DNA of 64,000 bases from an uncultured Lachnospiraceae bacterium (GCA_945919075.1 CAMEIX010000007.1:62001-126000), one strand, 5' to 3'; positions 33,727 through 42,962 are shown, counted from the first letter of the stretch. Program-made: numbers and translations. The notes: generated by a model not told the origin, from the letters alone.

Positions 33727-36700
33727 ATGAAGAAATTACCGGGAATTTCAAGAGAAGCGGAAGAAAAAAGATTACAAGACACTATTGAGATAGCAGAGGA
33801 AAAGGTAAGGGAAAATGAGCGAAGCGTACGTGAACTTGCCAACGAGCTGCATACCATGCAGAAGGAATTTGATGAAAATGATAAGGATTCCCAGCAGCTT
33901 TGGCACACCACAGATGCCAGATTTAAGTTTGTAAATCAGGATTTACGACGGGCCATGCAGGCCAGGAAAAAGCCTTATTTTGGAAGAATTGATTTTGAAG
34001 ATAAGAAAATTGGGGAGAAAGAGGTTTATTACATTGGGCGAAGTGTGATTGCCAAAGATCCTGCCAATCCGGAAGTGATAGACTGGCGTGCACCAATTGC
34101 GGGTGTGTATTATGATGCAACTTTGGGGGACGTATCCTATTATGTAAAAGGAGAAGGCAGATTTCACATTGACCTTACTCGAAAAAGAACCTATGAAATT
34201 GAAAATGATGAACTAAAGGATTTCTATGATTCGGATGTGGTGGCCAATGATGAACTTTTGACCAAGTATCTTGCAAAGAGCAAAAGAGCGGTTTTAGGAG
34301 AGATTATTGCCACAATCCAACAGGAACAAAATGAGGTGATCAGGAAGAATCCCCATCATAATGTGATTGTGCAGGGGGCAGCAGGAAGCGGAAAGACAAC
34401 GGTGGCGATGCACCGGATTTCCTATATTTTATATAATTATGAAGCGGAATTTGCACCGGAAGATTTTTACATAATCGGAAGCAATAAAGTGCTTTTAAAT
34501 TATATTACGGGAGTTCTTCCGGAACTCAATGTTTATGGGGTTTGTCAGATGACCATGGAAGAGCTGTTTACCAGGCTGCTGTATGAAGATTGGGACAAGC
34601 ACCGGTATGAGGTAAAGCCTGTTGTCAAAGGGATTACGGAACCGGTCAAAGGAACCATGGAGTGGTTTGATGATTTGGAACAGTTTTGCGAAGAGTACGA
34701 AAGAAAAATTATTCCCACAAGTGAAATTATTATAGAGAAAACCGGAGCGCTGCTTCTGGATCAAGAGAGCATTGAAAAAATCTGGAAGAAGGCTAAAGGG
34801 TTATCCAGAGCAGATAAGATAGAGAAATTAACACAGCACTTACTTTCTAAACTGGAAAATGAAATTAGTGGTAAGTACTATTCTTATTCGGAAGCGGAAA
34901 AACAAACGCTGCTTCGCAGGTACGAAACGCACTTTGGAAAAAGAGAGTGGAAGGGATCAGTTTTTGATTTATACGAACAATTTTTAACGGGACAAGATGC
35001 CAAGGGAAAGCCGGTAAAGCATCCTGAGGAAGTATTTGATTTGTATGATTTGGCAGCCCTTGCTTATCTGTACAAAAGAATAAAGGAAGATACCGTAATC
35101 AGAGAAGCGGGGCATGTAGTGATTGATGAGGCACAGGATTTTGGCATGTCCGTATATGCCTCCTTAAAATATTGTCTTAGCAAATGTACCTATACCATTA
35201 TGGGGGATGTTTCCCAAAATGTGTCCATGGAATATGGTTTGAATGACTGGTCCGACCTAAAGGATTTAATGCTTCCCGAAGAGTATGATTATTTTGGTCT
35301 CTTAAAAAAGAGTTATCGAAATACGGTGGAGATTTCAGAGTTTGCTACGAATATTTTATATCACGGCAGTTTTCAGAAATATCCGGTAGAGCCCATTATC
35401 CGACATGGAAAAGAAGTTTTAGTGGAAGCATGCAAAGATTTTCCCTCTTTGATGGAAGAAACTGCTAAAACAGTAAATGAATGGACAAAAAACGGCATGG
35501 AAACGGTGGCAATCGTTTGCCCCGATGATGCGAGTGTTAAAAAGGTAACCAGAGCATTAGCAGGAAAAGTTGACCTTTTATCCACCAATGAAGAAACCAT
35601 TGAGTTTACGGAAGGCGTCATGGTTCTTTCTATCGAATATACCAAAGGACTTGAGTTTGATGCAGTAGTTCTATTGGATGCTTCAAAGGAAAATTATCCT
35701 GCAAAGGATGCTTATGTGAAACGGTTATATGTGGCTGCTACCCGTGCACTTCATGAATTGAAAGTATTGTATACAGGGGAACTGACCGACCTTATCGCTA
35801 AGGAGGTGCCGAAGGAAAAAAGGGGAAATGTTATTACCCATGTGGAAAATAAACGTCCCAATGCAAAACCGGAAGAATCGGAAGAAACAAACGAAGAGAA
35901 ATATAGACGAATCGCAAGGGAAGGGGAACTTGAGAGGCAGAAAAGAGAACTTTATGGACCCAAAAAAATTGAAGTCATAAAGAAAGAAGAAGTAGAAAAA
36001 GAAGCTTCGGCATCAAAGAAATACAAAGAAAGAGGGATTAGTCTTCCGGAAAATAAGCGGGATTATAAGATTCCTACTTATATGGAAAGAATGAAGGAGG
36101 AGCAGGCTTTACGCAGAATGGAGGAACTGGATGAAGGCGATTTTGGAACCATTCCGGGTGAGAGCATGCTCTATCCTCCGGGACATTCAAAAATAGATAC
36201 AGCGGTAAAATTTTGCATGAAAGGGGAAGGCTGTCTGGACATTTTGAGTAGTTATGGAACACTTCGCATATCCCCAATCTCTCCGGATATAGTACGAATC
36301 TCCTTTGCCAAGGGACAATTTACAAATTTTCCCAAGAGCTCCTCTAAAATAAAAAGAAAACCGGTAAAATATAAACTTAGAGAGAACCCTGCCTTTATAC
36401 AGATTATTACCGAAAAATTGTGCGTTCAGGTGGAAAAAAAGACAGGTGCAGTAAGCTTTATGGATAGTAAGGGTAAAGTGCTTCTGGGAGAAAGAACAAA
36501 GGAACCCAGAATGGTAACAGAGGGTAAAACCTGGGAGTTTTTCGAGTTTGGTAAAGATTCTAATCTGGTTGCAAAAGGAGTTTTGGAGAATAGAAATATG
36601 AGAATGGGATTTAGTGCCAGATACATTTCTTTTGGTGAAAATTGTGAAGAAATGCCGGCATTATTTTCACCAAAGGGATATGAATTGATTTTCCCGGAAA

Positions 36701-36798
36701 AGAGGAAAATCTTATGTTGCAGTATTCCTATGTATGGACCATACATAGCCTTTGAAAATACAGACATGATCGATTATTACTTCAAGATTTCTTCCTAA
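33727..36798 (+). CDS. HelD/UvrD-like helicase with C-terminal GH31-type N-domain extension
   Basis: 1023 residues. Residues 1 to about 760 match superfamily 1 helicases of the HelD type: coiled N-terminus, the DFEDKKIGEKEVYYIGR segment, Walker A QGAAGSGKTTVAMHRISYIL (near 217-225), Walker B VVIDEAQDFGMSVYASLK, and motif VI VAATRALHELKVLY. HelD removes stalled RNA polymerase from DNA. A charged linker follows, and from about residue 835 the sequence (YGTLRISPISPDIVRISF; VEKKTGAVSFMDSKGKVLLGE; PALFSPKGYELIFPEKRK; YFKISS) resembles the N-terminal beta-sandwich of GH31 glycosidases, without the catalytic barrel. GGAGGG lies just before the ATG at 33727. Standard HelD is about 750 residues, so the extension is unusual. 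Confidence 0.82.
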   Translation: MKKLPGISREAEEKRLQDTIEIAEEKVRENERSVRELANELHTMQKEFDENDKDSQQLWHTTDARFKFVNQDLRRAMQARKKPYFGRIDFEDKKIGEKEVYYIGRSVIAKDPANPEVIDWRAPIAGVYYDATLGDVSYYVKGEGRFHIDLTRKRTYEIENDELKDFYDSDVVANDELLTKYLAKSKRAVLGEIIATIQQEQNEVIRKNPHHNVIVQGAAGSGKTTVAMHRISYILYNYEAEFAPEDFYIIGSNKVLLNYITGVLPELNVYGVCQMTMEELFTRLLYEDWDKHRYEVKPVVKGITEPVKGTMEWFDDLEQFCEEYERKIIPTSEIIIEKTGALLLDQESIEKIWKKAKGLSRADKIEKLTQHLLSKLENEISGKYYSYSEAEKQTLLRRYETHFGKREWKGSVFDLYEQFLTGQDAKGKPVKHPEEVFDLYDLAALAYLYKRIKEDTVIREAGHVVIDEAQDFGMSVYASLKYCLSKCTYTIMGDVSQNVSMEYGLNDWSDLKDLMLPEEYDYFGLLKKSYRNTVEISEFATNILYHGSFQKYPVEPIIRHGKEVLVEACKDFPSLMEETAKTVNEWTKNGMETVAIVCPDDASVKKVTRALAGKVDLLSTNEETIEFTEGVMVLSIEYTKGLEFDAVVLLDASKENYPAKDAYVKRLYVAATRALHELKVLYTGELTDLIAKEVPKEKRGNVITHVENKRPNAKPEESEETNEEKYRRIAREGELERQKRELYGPKKIEVIKKEEVEKEASASKKYKERGISLPENKRDYKIPTYMERMKEEQALRRMEELDEGDFGTIPGESMLYPPGHSKIDTAVKFCMKGEGCLDILSSYGTLRISPISPDIVRISFAKGQFTNFPKSSSKIKRKPVKYKLRENPAFIQIITEKLCVQVEKKTGAVSFMDSKGKVLLGERTKEPRMVTEGKTWEFFEFGKDSNLVAKGVLENRNMRMGFSARYISFGENCEEMPALFSPKGYELIFPEKRKILCCSIPMYGPYIAFENTDMIDYYFKISS

Positions 36799-36852
36799 TA
36801 GCCGGAAATACACGGTGATGACAATGCTATTTCAAGGATAATAGAGATTATG

Positions 36853-36881
36853 TTGCAATAATTAAAGTTGTATATTATAAT
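36853..36881 (+). promoter_or_regulatory. Promoter of the GH130 gene
   Basis: TTGCAA and TATAAT are separated by 17 bases, about 80 bases before the GH130 start. Confidence 0.6.
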
Positions 36882-36961
36882 TAAAATAACTTAAATAACA
36901 GACTCGAATAAATTAATAAACAAGTTAAAAATACTTAAAGAAAACTAAACGAGGTAGAAAA

Positions 36962-37942
36962 ATGATTATTGGAGAGAATCTTAAAAACATTCCCTGGCAG
37001 GACAGACCTGAAGGATGTACGGACGTGGTTTGGCGCTACAGCGCGAATCCTATTATTGACAGACATGCAATCCCCAGTGCGAACAGTGTATTCAACAGTG
37101 CAGTAGTGGCAAAGGATGGCGCATTTGTTGGAGTATTTCGAAGTGATGACAAGGCTATGAAGTCCCATCTTTTCCTGGGAAAGAGTACAGATGCCATTCA
37201 TTGGGACATTGAACCCGATATTTTGGTTCTCTATGACGAGAAGACCGGTGACAGAGTCGGTACTGCTGACGGTTACGATCCTCGTGTTTGTTTCATTGAA
37301 GACAGATATTATGTAACCTGGTGTACCCAGTTTGAAAAAGGAAAAGGACCTACCATAGGCGTTGCTTATTCTTATGACTTTGAGAAGTTCTACAGACTGC
37401 CCGATGCATTTATCCCTTACAACAGAAATGGTGTGTTATTCCCCAGAAAGATTAATGGTAAATTTGTAATGTTTTCACGTCCCTCCGATAATGGACATAC
37501 CCCCTTCGGTGATGTGTTTATCAGCCAGTCCCCTGATATGGTTCATTGGGGTGAGCATCATCATGTATTAGAACCCAGAGATTGGGCCTGGACTAAGGTG
37601 GGAGCAGGTCCTATTCCTATTGAAATCGAGGAAGGATGGCTTATGATTTTCCATGGCGTTGGTCAGACCTGTAACGGTATGATTTACAACATGGGAGCTG
37701 CAATTCTTGATAAGGATGAGCCCTGGAAGGTAAAATATCGTTGCTATCCTTACATATTGCACCCTGAAACACCTTATGAATGTGTAGGGGATGTTCCTAA
37801 CGTATGCTTCCCCTGTGCGACCCTCCACGATGCCGAAACCGGTAGGATTGCAATTTATTATGGCGCTGCAGATACAGTTGTAGCACTTGCATTTACGCAG
37901 GTAGATGAACTGGTTGATTACATTAAGAAGAATAAATGCTAA
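36962..37942 (+). CDS. GH130 mannoside phosphorylase
   Basis: 326-residue cytoplasmic five-bladed propeller enzyme. GH130 enzymes split beta-1,4-mannosides (or mannosyl-glucose) with phosphate to give mannose 1-phosphate. Visible features are NPI near residue 23, SVFNSAVVAKDGAFVGVFRSDD, the catalytic Asp in TADGYDPRVCFIEDRYYVTWC (near 103), GVLFPRKINGKFVMFSRPSD and a terminal YYGAADT. Length and motifs fit mannooligosaccharide phosphorylases of the GH130_2 type rather than the longer GH130_1. It has its own promoter and terminator. With the GH26 mannanase 4 kb downstream it suggests mannan use. Confidence 0.9.
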   Translation: MIIGENLKNIPWQDRPEGCTDVVWRYSANPIIDRHAIPSANSVFNSAVVAKDGAFVGVFRSDDKAMKSHLFLGKSTDAIHWDIEPDILVLYDEKTGDRVGTADGYDPRVCFIEDRYYVTWCTQFEKGKGPTIGVAYSYDFEKFYRLPDAFIPYNRNGVLFPRKINGKFVMFSRPSDNGHTPFGDVFISQSPDMVHWGEHHHVLEPRDWAWTKVGAGPIPIEIEEGWLMIFHGVGQTCNGMIYNMGAAILDKDEPWKVKYRCYPYILHPETPYECVGDVPNVCFPCATLHDAETGRIAIYYGAADTVVALAFTQVDELVDYIKKNKC

Positions 37943-37947
37943 AATCG

Positions 37948-37990
37948 AAACTCCCTGTCTTGGATTGAATCCGGGACAGGGAGTTTTTTT
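37948..37990 (+). terminator. Intrinsic terminator of the GH130 gene
   Basis: AAACTCCCTGTC pairs perfectly with GACAGGGAGTTT and is followed by a run of T. Confidence 0.95.
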
Positions 37991-38058
37991 GATAAATTTC
38001 AAATAAATACATATACGGTTATTATTATATCAAACAAGTAAGATTGATGAGTCTCATA

Positions 38059-38087
38059 TTGTAAGTATTTGTTGGATATGCTAACAT
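38059..38087 (+). promoter_or_regulatory. Possible promoter of the amidohydrolase gene
   Basis: TTGTAA and TAACAT are 17 bases apart, 37 bases before the start codon. Weak hexamers. Confidence 0.35.
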
Positions 38088-38123
38088 AAAACAAATACAT
38101 GCTTTTTAGATGGAGGGACCAGG

Positions 38124-39350
38124 ATGAAAGCGGAACAGATAAAGAGAGAAGCAGAGGAAATAAAAGAAGCAGTTATTGCAGACAGAAGATATCTTCATGC
38201 CCACGCCGAGACCGGTTTTGATTTGAAAGAAACCGTTGCCTATGTAAAGAAGGAATTACAAAAAATGGGCTATGAACCCAAGGAATGCGGACGCGCCGGA
38301 CTTGTGGCACTGGCGGGAGGAAAAAAGCCGGGAAAGGTATTTTTAATCCGTGGCGATATGGATGCCCTTCCGATCAAAGAGGAATCAGGAGTGGATTTTG
38401 CCTCTGAAAACGGTTGTATGCATGCCTGCGGACATGATATGCACACGGCCATGTTACTGGGAGCGGCACGTATATTGAAGCAGCATGAAGAAGAAATAGA
38501 GGGAACTGTTAAATTAATGTTTCAGCCTGCGGAGGAGATTTTTGAAGGCTCTAGTGACATGATCGGAGCAGGTCTTCTTACAAATCCCGAGGTTGACGCG
38601 GCATTAATGATTCATGTCATGGCGGGAATGCCTTTCCCCGCCGGTACGGTTGTGGTATCCGCTCCGGGTGTCAGCGCTCCGGCAGCCGACTATTTTGAAA
38701 TTAAAGTGAAGGGCAAGGGCTGCCACGGCTCCATGCCCAATACCGGAATTGATCCGCTCACAGCGGCTGCCCATATCTTAATTGCCCTGCAGGAGATTCA
38801 TGCCAGAGAACTGGCCATGAGTGATCAGGCGGTATTGACTATCGGCACCATGAATGCCGGAACCGCTGCCAATGCCATACCTGATGTTGTAGTGATGGGC
38901 GGAAGCATTCGTACCTTTGATGAGGATACAAGAGGATTTATCAAACAAAGAATGACAGAAATTGCAGAAGGAATTGCGAAGTCTTTCCGGGCCGAGGCGG
39001 AGGTAACCTTCGGAAGCGGATGTCCCACGTTAGTAAATGACAGTGCGCTTTCTGCATGTGCGGATCAATATGTAAAGGAGCTTTTGGGGGCAGGGTGCGC
39101 CTTTTCGGTAGCGGAACTGAATGCACTTGGCGGAAACAGCCAGTCTTCCAAATCCGCCGGTTCCGAGGATTTTGCTTATGTCAGTCAGGAAGTACCTTCC
39201 ATTATGCTGGCATTGGCAGCAGGACAGCCGGATAAGGGCTATATGTATCCCCAACATCATCCTATGGTTAAATTTGATGAGGAGGCCTTAGCTAACGGCA
39301 GTGCGGTTTATGCTTATACTGCTTTGCGCTGGTTAGAGGAACATAAATAG
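38124..39350 (+). CDS. M20 family amidohydrolase
   Basis: 408-residue metal-dependent hydrolase of the M20D group (hippurate hydrolase, N-acyl-amino-acid amidohydrolase, IAA-amino-acid hydrolase). The metal ligands appear in RGDMDALPI, the MHACGHDMHTAMLLGAA motif with the conserved Cys (near 95-110) and QPAEE near 135. The dimerisation domain occupies about 190-310 (KGKGCHGSMPNTGIDP at its start). A last ligand His is in YPQHHPMVKF near 385. GATGGAGGG precedes the ATG. The TRIC gene starts 1 base after its stop, so the two are co-transcribed. Natural substrate unknown. Confidence 0.92.
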   Translation: MKAEQIKREAEEIKEAVIADRRYLHAHAETGFDLKETVAYVKKELQKMGYEPKECGRAGLVALAGGKKPGKVFLIRGDMDALPIKEESGVDFASENGCMHACGHDMHTAMLLGAARILKQHEEEIEGTVKLMFQPAEEIFEGSSDMIGAGLLTNPEVDAALMIHVMAGMPFPAGTVVVSAPGVSAPAADYFEIKVKGKGCHGSMPNTGIDPLTAAAHILIALQEIHARELAMSDQAVLTIGTMNAGTAANAIPDVVVMGGSIRTFDEDTRGFIKQRMTEIAEGIAKSFRAEAEVTFGSGCPTLVNDSALSACADQYVKELLGAGCAFSVAELNALGGNSQSSKSAGSEDFAYVSQEVPSIMLALAAGQPDKGYMYPQHHPMVKFDEEALANGSAVYAYTALRWLEEHK

Positions 39351-39351
39351 T

Positions 39352-39993
39352 ATGAGTCTTTTCATGATTGGTTTTGAGGTGCTGGGGACCATTGCCTTTT
39401 CCGTATCCGGAGCGATAGAAGCTATGAAAAAGGACATGGATCTGCTCGGCGTTTTGGTTCTGGGTTTAATTACGGCTGTTGGGGGCGGTATGCTCAGGGA
39501 TGTGCTGATGGGAGAACTGCCGCCTGCTGCATTTCAGACGCCATGGACTGCGCTGGTTGCACTATGTGCCGCCTTTATTGCCTTTTTCATGGGGGCAGTG
39601 TTGTCAAAATATCATAAGGAAGTACACAGCAGAATATTTAATATCCTATTGTTAGTTTCGGATGCTATCGGACTTGGAACATTTACGGTGCTTGGAATCC
39701 GATATGTGCAGGCACAGGCAGGATATGAGAATCCGGTACTTTTACTCTTTGTGGGAGTGGTTACCGGTGTCGGAGGCGGTGTTATGAGGGATGTTCTTGC
39801 CGGCAATGTACCGTTTATCTTCCGCAAGCATGTTTATGCCACGGCATCCATTGCAGGAGCCGTTGTTTACCTTGTGCTGGCAGAGAGGGGAAGTGCCGAT
39901 TTTGCTGCATCCGTAAGCCTTCTAACAGTACTGGTTCTTCGCCTTCTTGCGGCAAAATTTAAATGGAATCTTCCCATTGTGCACCTGAAATAA
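39352..39993 (+). CDS. TRIC-type cation channel family protein (UPF0126)
   Basis: 213-residue membrane protein with seven hydrophobic segments in two homologous halves. Each half has the family pattern: FSVSGAIEAMKKDMDLLGVLVLGLITAVGGGMLRDVLMGELPP and, in the second, GTFTVLGIRYV...GVVTGVGGGVMRDVLAGNVPFIF, with glycine-rich kinks and the GGGxxRD motif. Bacterial TRIC proteins form trimeric monovalent-cation channels. Coupled to the amidohydrolase gene by a 1-base gap. Confidence 0.93.
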   Translation: MSLFMIGFEVLGTIAFSVSGAIEAMKKDMDLLGVLVLGLITAVGGGMLRDVLMGELPPAAFQTPWTALVALCAAFIAFFMGAVLSKYHKEVHSRIFNILLLVSDAIGLGTFTVLGIRYVQAQAGYENPVLLLFVGVVTGVGGGVMRDVLAGNVPFIFRKHVYATASIAGAVVYLVLAERGSADFAASVSLLTVLVLRLLAAKFKWNLPIVHLK

Positions 39994-40019
39994 AAGTATA
40001 ATTTTATTAGTACGAGGTC

Positions 40020-40048
40020 TTGATTTATTTAATTTCAAAGGGTATAGT
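40020..40048 (+). promoter_or_regulatory. Promoter of the SDR gene
   Basis: TTGATT and TATAGT are separated by 17 bases, 66 bases before the SDR start codon. Confidence 0.55.
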
Positions 40049-40113
40049 AATAATAACGATATCTTGTGACTTGGTTCATGAGATTTGGGTGAATAAACTA
40101 AAGGGGGTCTATT

Positions 40114-40917
40114 ATGGACAGATTAAAAGACAAAGTTGCGATTGTAACAGGTTCTACCAGCGGAATCGGCGTGGGAATAGCAAAACTCTTTGCGTCAGAA
40201 GGTGCCAAGGTTGTCATCTGTGGACGAAGAGCAGAAAAAGGAGAAGCAGTAGTTGAAAGTATTGTGAAAGAAGGCGGAGAGGCTTCCTATCATTTCATGG
40301 ATATCACCGTGATAGAGAGCATTGATAAACTCTTTGCAGACACCGTAGAAAAATACGGAAAGATTGATATTCTGGTGAATAACGCAGCTAACGTGGGATT
40401 GAAGGACGGGCGCGTAGATGAAATTACATTGGAAATGTGGGACAACATTTTCCAGAGCGATGTGCGCGGAACCTTCTATGCAACCAAATGTGTACTGCCT
40501 TATATGCAGAAAAATGCAACCGGTGGTTCCATCATTAACATCGGTTCCATGGCTTCCTGCGGCGGCGACCTGGGGTCTACCGCTTATGCCTGTGCAAAAG
40601 CCGGCGTGGATATGTTAACCAAGTCGACTGCTCTTCAGTACGGCAAACAGAACATCCGTTGCAACTGTGTGCGTCCGGGTCTTATTGTTACTCCGGAAAA
40701 TGAAGCACATGTACCGCAGGTACTGAAGGACATTTTCCTCAGTAATATCATGGTAGACCGTTACGGTTGTCCTGCAGATATCGGACATATGTGCGTTTAC
40801 CTTGCTTCTGATGAAAGCACATATGTGACCGGACAGATTGTGAACGTGGATGGCGGATTAAATTCCCACGTGCCCACGGTTGCACAGTTTAAGGAATTAA
40901 ACTCCCGTACATGGTAG
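40114..40917 (+). CDS. Short-chain dehydrogenase/reductase
   Basis: 267-residue classical SDR. The NAD(P)-binding motif is VTGSTSGIGVGIAKLFASEGAKVVICGRR (Arg pair after the second strand suggests NADP(H)), then NNAAN near 90, Ser in IINIGSMAS near 145, and YACAKAG with the catalytic Tyr and Lys near 160. The C-terminus closes with VTGQIVNVDGG. Sugar alcohols, hydroxysteroids or 3-oxoacyl compounds are all possible substrates; no close subgroup is claimed. AAGGGGG precedes the ATG. Single-gene transcript between its own promoter and terminator. Confidence 0.92.
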   Translation: MDRLKDKVAIVTGSTSGIGVGIAKLFASEGAKVVICGRRAEKGEAVVESIVKEGGEASYHFMDITVIESIDKLFADTVEKYGKIDILVNNAANVGLKDGRVDEITLEMWDNIFQSDVRGTFYATKCVLPYMQKNATGGSIINIGSMASCGGDLGSTAYACAKAGVDMLTKSTALQYGKQNIRCNCVRPGLIVTPENEAHVPQVLKDIFLSNIMVDRYGCPADIGHMCVYLASDESTYVTGQIVNVDGGLNSHVPTVAQFKELNSRTW

Positions 40918-40942
40918 TGATATAAAGTAAGCAGACAGAGTA

Positions 40943-40975
40943 AAATGCCGGAACTGACAGGTTCCGGTATTTTTA
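40943..40975 (+). terminator. Intrinsic terminator of the SDR gene
   Basis: AATGCCGGAAC pairs with GTTCCGGTATT (one G-U) followed by TTT. The frame that would extend the mannanase gene upstream begins inside this hairpin, which supports the later start. Confidence 0.85.
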
Positions 40976-41013
40976 TAATAAGCATTTATTCAAGAAAAAA
41001 AGAGGAATTAACG

Positions 41014-42570
41014 ATGAAGAAAACAAAAATTGCAGCATGGTTACTTGTAGTGGTGATGACAGCAGTATCTTTTACAGGATGTGGTGCCGGCAGCAGTACA
41101 ACGGTAGGAGAAAACGCGGATGGCACAGTGTCGGAAACCCGGTCGGAAACATCTGCCGAAATCAAGGAGGAAACTTTGGCTGAGACTTCAGATGAAACGG
41201 AGTCGGAAGCAAAAGATGCCGAACAGCAGATATTGCAGAAAGGACAGTTACTATTTTCGGGAAATACAAACGAAGGGTATTATCCCGGGGATGACATTGA
41301 CTGGCTAAAAAGTGCCAAGGATACGGATGCCATTGCTATTATTTATGCCTGTGATGATCTGACTCACGGAGGCTGGGGTGTCCTGGGTCTGGGGTGCAAT
41401 GTAGAGGGCATGGGAAGACAGCAGATGGAGATTGCAGCCTATGCGGATATGCCGGATAAGGAGCGTCTTTTGTATATGACAATGGAAGAACTGGCTGGAA
41501 AGTTAGGCGGTCAAACGGTTTCGGATCTGACCTCTTTTGACCTTGGCGCGTGGAACGGCGGCCGAATTGCGGGATTGTATTTTCTCTCCGGGGATGTTGC
41601 GGTCGAAATGAAGAACTATCTGGAAGAAGCGGAGGCAGCATCTGCCATAAAGCACACATACGACGGCAGTCTTTCCAATCCCAATGCCATCGAAAATGCT
41701 GTGGCGGTGTATGATTATTTGAAGGATACCTGGGGGAAAAACTGCCTTACCGGACAGATGGAATCTACCTGGATGGGGTCACCGGATTATGAGATGAATT
41801 ATCTGGAAAAAAATACGGGCAGACTTCCGGCAATCCGGGGACTGGACTTTATGCATAACGATTTTGCGGGTGTTGTAACAAGAGCCAGGGAATGGTGGGA
41901 TAAAGGAGGTATTGTGACAATCTGCTGGCATACCGGTGCAGATTTTGCATCCGGGTATAATGAAAGTAAGTCAGACAATATCAACTGGGAGGAAGCATTT
42001 ACGGAAGGAACGGAAACCTACAATGCATTGATTGCAGGTATGGACAGAGCAGTACCTTATCTGCAGGAACTGGAAGATGCGGGAGTACCGGTCTTGTGGA
42101 GACCTTTTCATGAACTGGATGGCGGCTGGTTCTGGTGGAGTAAGGGTGGTAGTGAGAACTTTATAAAACTCTGGCAGATGATGTACAACCACTATACGGT
42201 TGACTGCGGCCTTGACAATCTGATATGGGTTTACGGATATTCCGGAAACGGTATCGAAATGAAATCCTGGTATCCGGGGGACGAGTATGTGGATCTGATA
42301 GGGGCGGACAGCTATACAAAGGGTGCAAACAAGAATCTTTATGAGGGTGTTGCGGAAATTGCAGCCGAAGGTATGCCCATTGTATTCCATGAATGTGGAA
42401 CAATTCCAACAGAGGCAGAAATGAAGGAAGCAGGGACTGACTGGCTCTTTTTCATGACCTGGCACACGGATTATCTTACAAGCGAGAGCAATAACACGAT
42501 AGATTCCTTAAAGGAGATCTATAACAGTGAATATTTCATCACCTTGGATGAACTCCCTTCCTTCAGGTAA
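41014..42570 (+). CDS. GH26 beta-mannanase lipoprotein
   Basis: 518-residue surface glycosidase. A lipoprotein signal ends in FTGC with Cys23, followed by an acidic Ser/Thr/Glu linker (about 25-75). The GH26 barrel shows HTGADFASGY, the acid/base Glu in LWRPFHELDGGWFWWSKGG (near 360), IWVYGYSGNG and the nucleophile Glu in IVFHECGTIPT near 465. GH26 members mainly cut beta-1,4-mannan. AGAGGA lies 7 bases before the ATG at 41014. It would attack mannan outside the cell, with GH130 using the products inside; no dedicated transporter lies in the window. Confidence 0.9.
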   Translation: MKKTKIAAWLLVVVMTAVSFTGCGAGSSTTVGENADGTVSETRSETSAEIKEETLAETSDETESEAKDAEQQILQKGQLLFSGNTNEGYYPGDDIDWLKSAKDTDAIAIIYACDDLTHGGWGVLGLGCNVEGMGRQQMEIAAYADMPDKERLLYMTMEELAGKLGGQTVSDLTSFDLGAWNGGRIAGLYFLSGDVAVEMKNYLEEAEAASAIKHTYDGSLSNPNAIENAVAVYDYLKDTWGKNCLTGQMESTWMGSPDYEMNYLEKNTGRLPAIRGLDFMHNDFAGVVTRAREWWDKGGIVTICWHTGADFASGYNESKSDNINWEEAFTEGTETYNALIAGMDRAVPYLQELEDAGVPVLWRPFHELDGGWFWWSKGGSENFIKLWQMMYNHYTVDCGLDNLIWVYGYSGNGIEMKSWYPGDEYVDLIGADSYTKGANKNLYEGVAEIAAEGMPIVFHECGTIPTEAEMKEAGTDWLFFMTWHTDYLTSESNNTIDSLKEIYNSEYFITLDELPSFR

Positions 42571-42595
42571 AGATGGAAAATATTTTCCAATGAGG

Positions 42596-42624
42596 TTGAC
42601 GGAAGGAGAAAATGGTGCTACTAT
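42596..42624 (+). promoter_or_regulatory. Promoter of the riboswitch transcript
   Basis: TTGACG and TACTAT are separated by 17 bases and would start transcription just before the aptamer. The promoter overlaps a perfect 9-bp inverted repeat, TGACGGAAG (42597) with CTTCCGTCA (42626). Confidence 0.6.
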
Positions 42625-42654
42625 ACTTCCGTCAGCTTACTGGCTTAATTGAAT

Positions 42655-42840
42655 ACAAAGTAAGAGGTGCCCTTGATTGCAGATTTGCAAGGCCAAGGGG
42701 TAAAAGGGAAACAGGTGCAAGTCCTGTACGATCTCGTCACTGTGATAGCGGAGCATATCGTCAAAATGTCACTGGTAAAACCGGGAAGGCGATGGTATGT
42801 GTGGAGGCTTCAGCCAGGAAACCTGCCTCTTAGCTTGGTA
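42655..42840 (+). promoter_or_regulatory. Cobalamin (B12) riboswitch
   Basis: The leader has the conserved cobalamin aptamer elements in order: AAGAGGTGCCC, the core AAAAGGGAAACAGGTGCAAG followed by TCCTGTACGATCTCGTCACTGTGAT, and the B12 box AGCCAGGAAACCTGCC at 42812-42827. A terminator hairpin follows at 42902, so binding of B12 probably switches the downstream DUF4430 gene off. Two short open frames drawn through this region are not genes. Confidence 0.93.
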
Positions 42841-42901
42841 CAAAGATCACGAGGAATTGGTCGTACTGATAATAAAGGAAGAAAGCTCCTTTCTGTTTTG
42901 G

Positions 42902-42944
42902 TGTCCGTCATTGTGATTAAGTGCAGTGAGGGACAATTTTATTT
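42902..42944 (+). terminator. Riboswitch expression-platform terminator
   Basis: TGTCC-G-TCATTG pairs with CAGTGA-G-GGACA (one internal G-G mismatch, one G-U) around a ten-base loop and is followed by ATTTTATTT, 19 bases before the start codon. Confidence 0.65.
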
Positions 42945-42962
42945 CAGAGAGGAGAAAACAAA

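Noticed and set aside
40945-41013. N-terminal extension of the GH26 protein
   Set aside because: It starts in a terminator hairpin and would hide a normal lipoprotein signal peptide.
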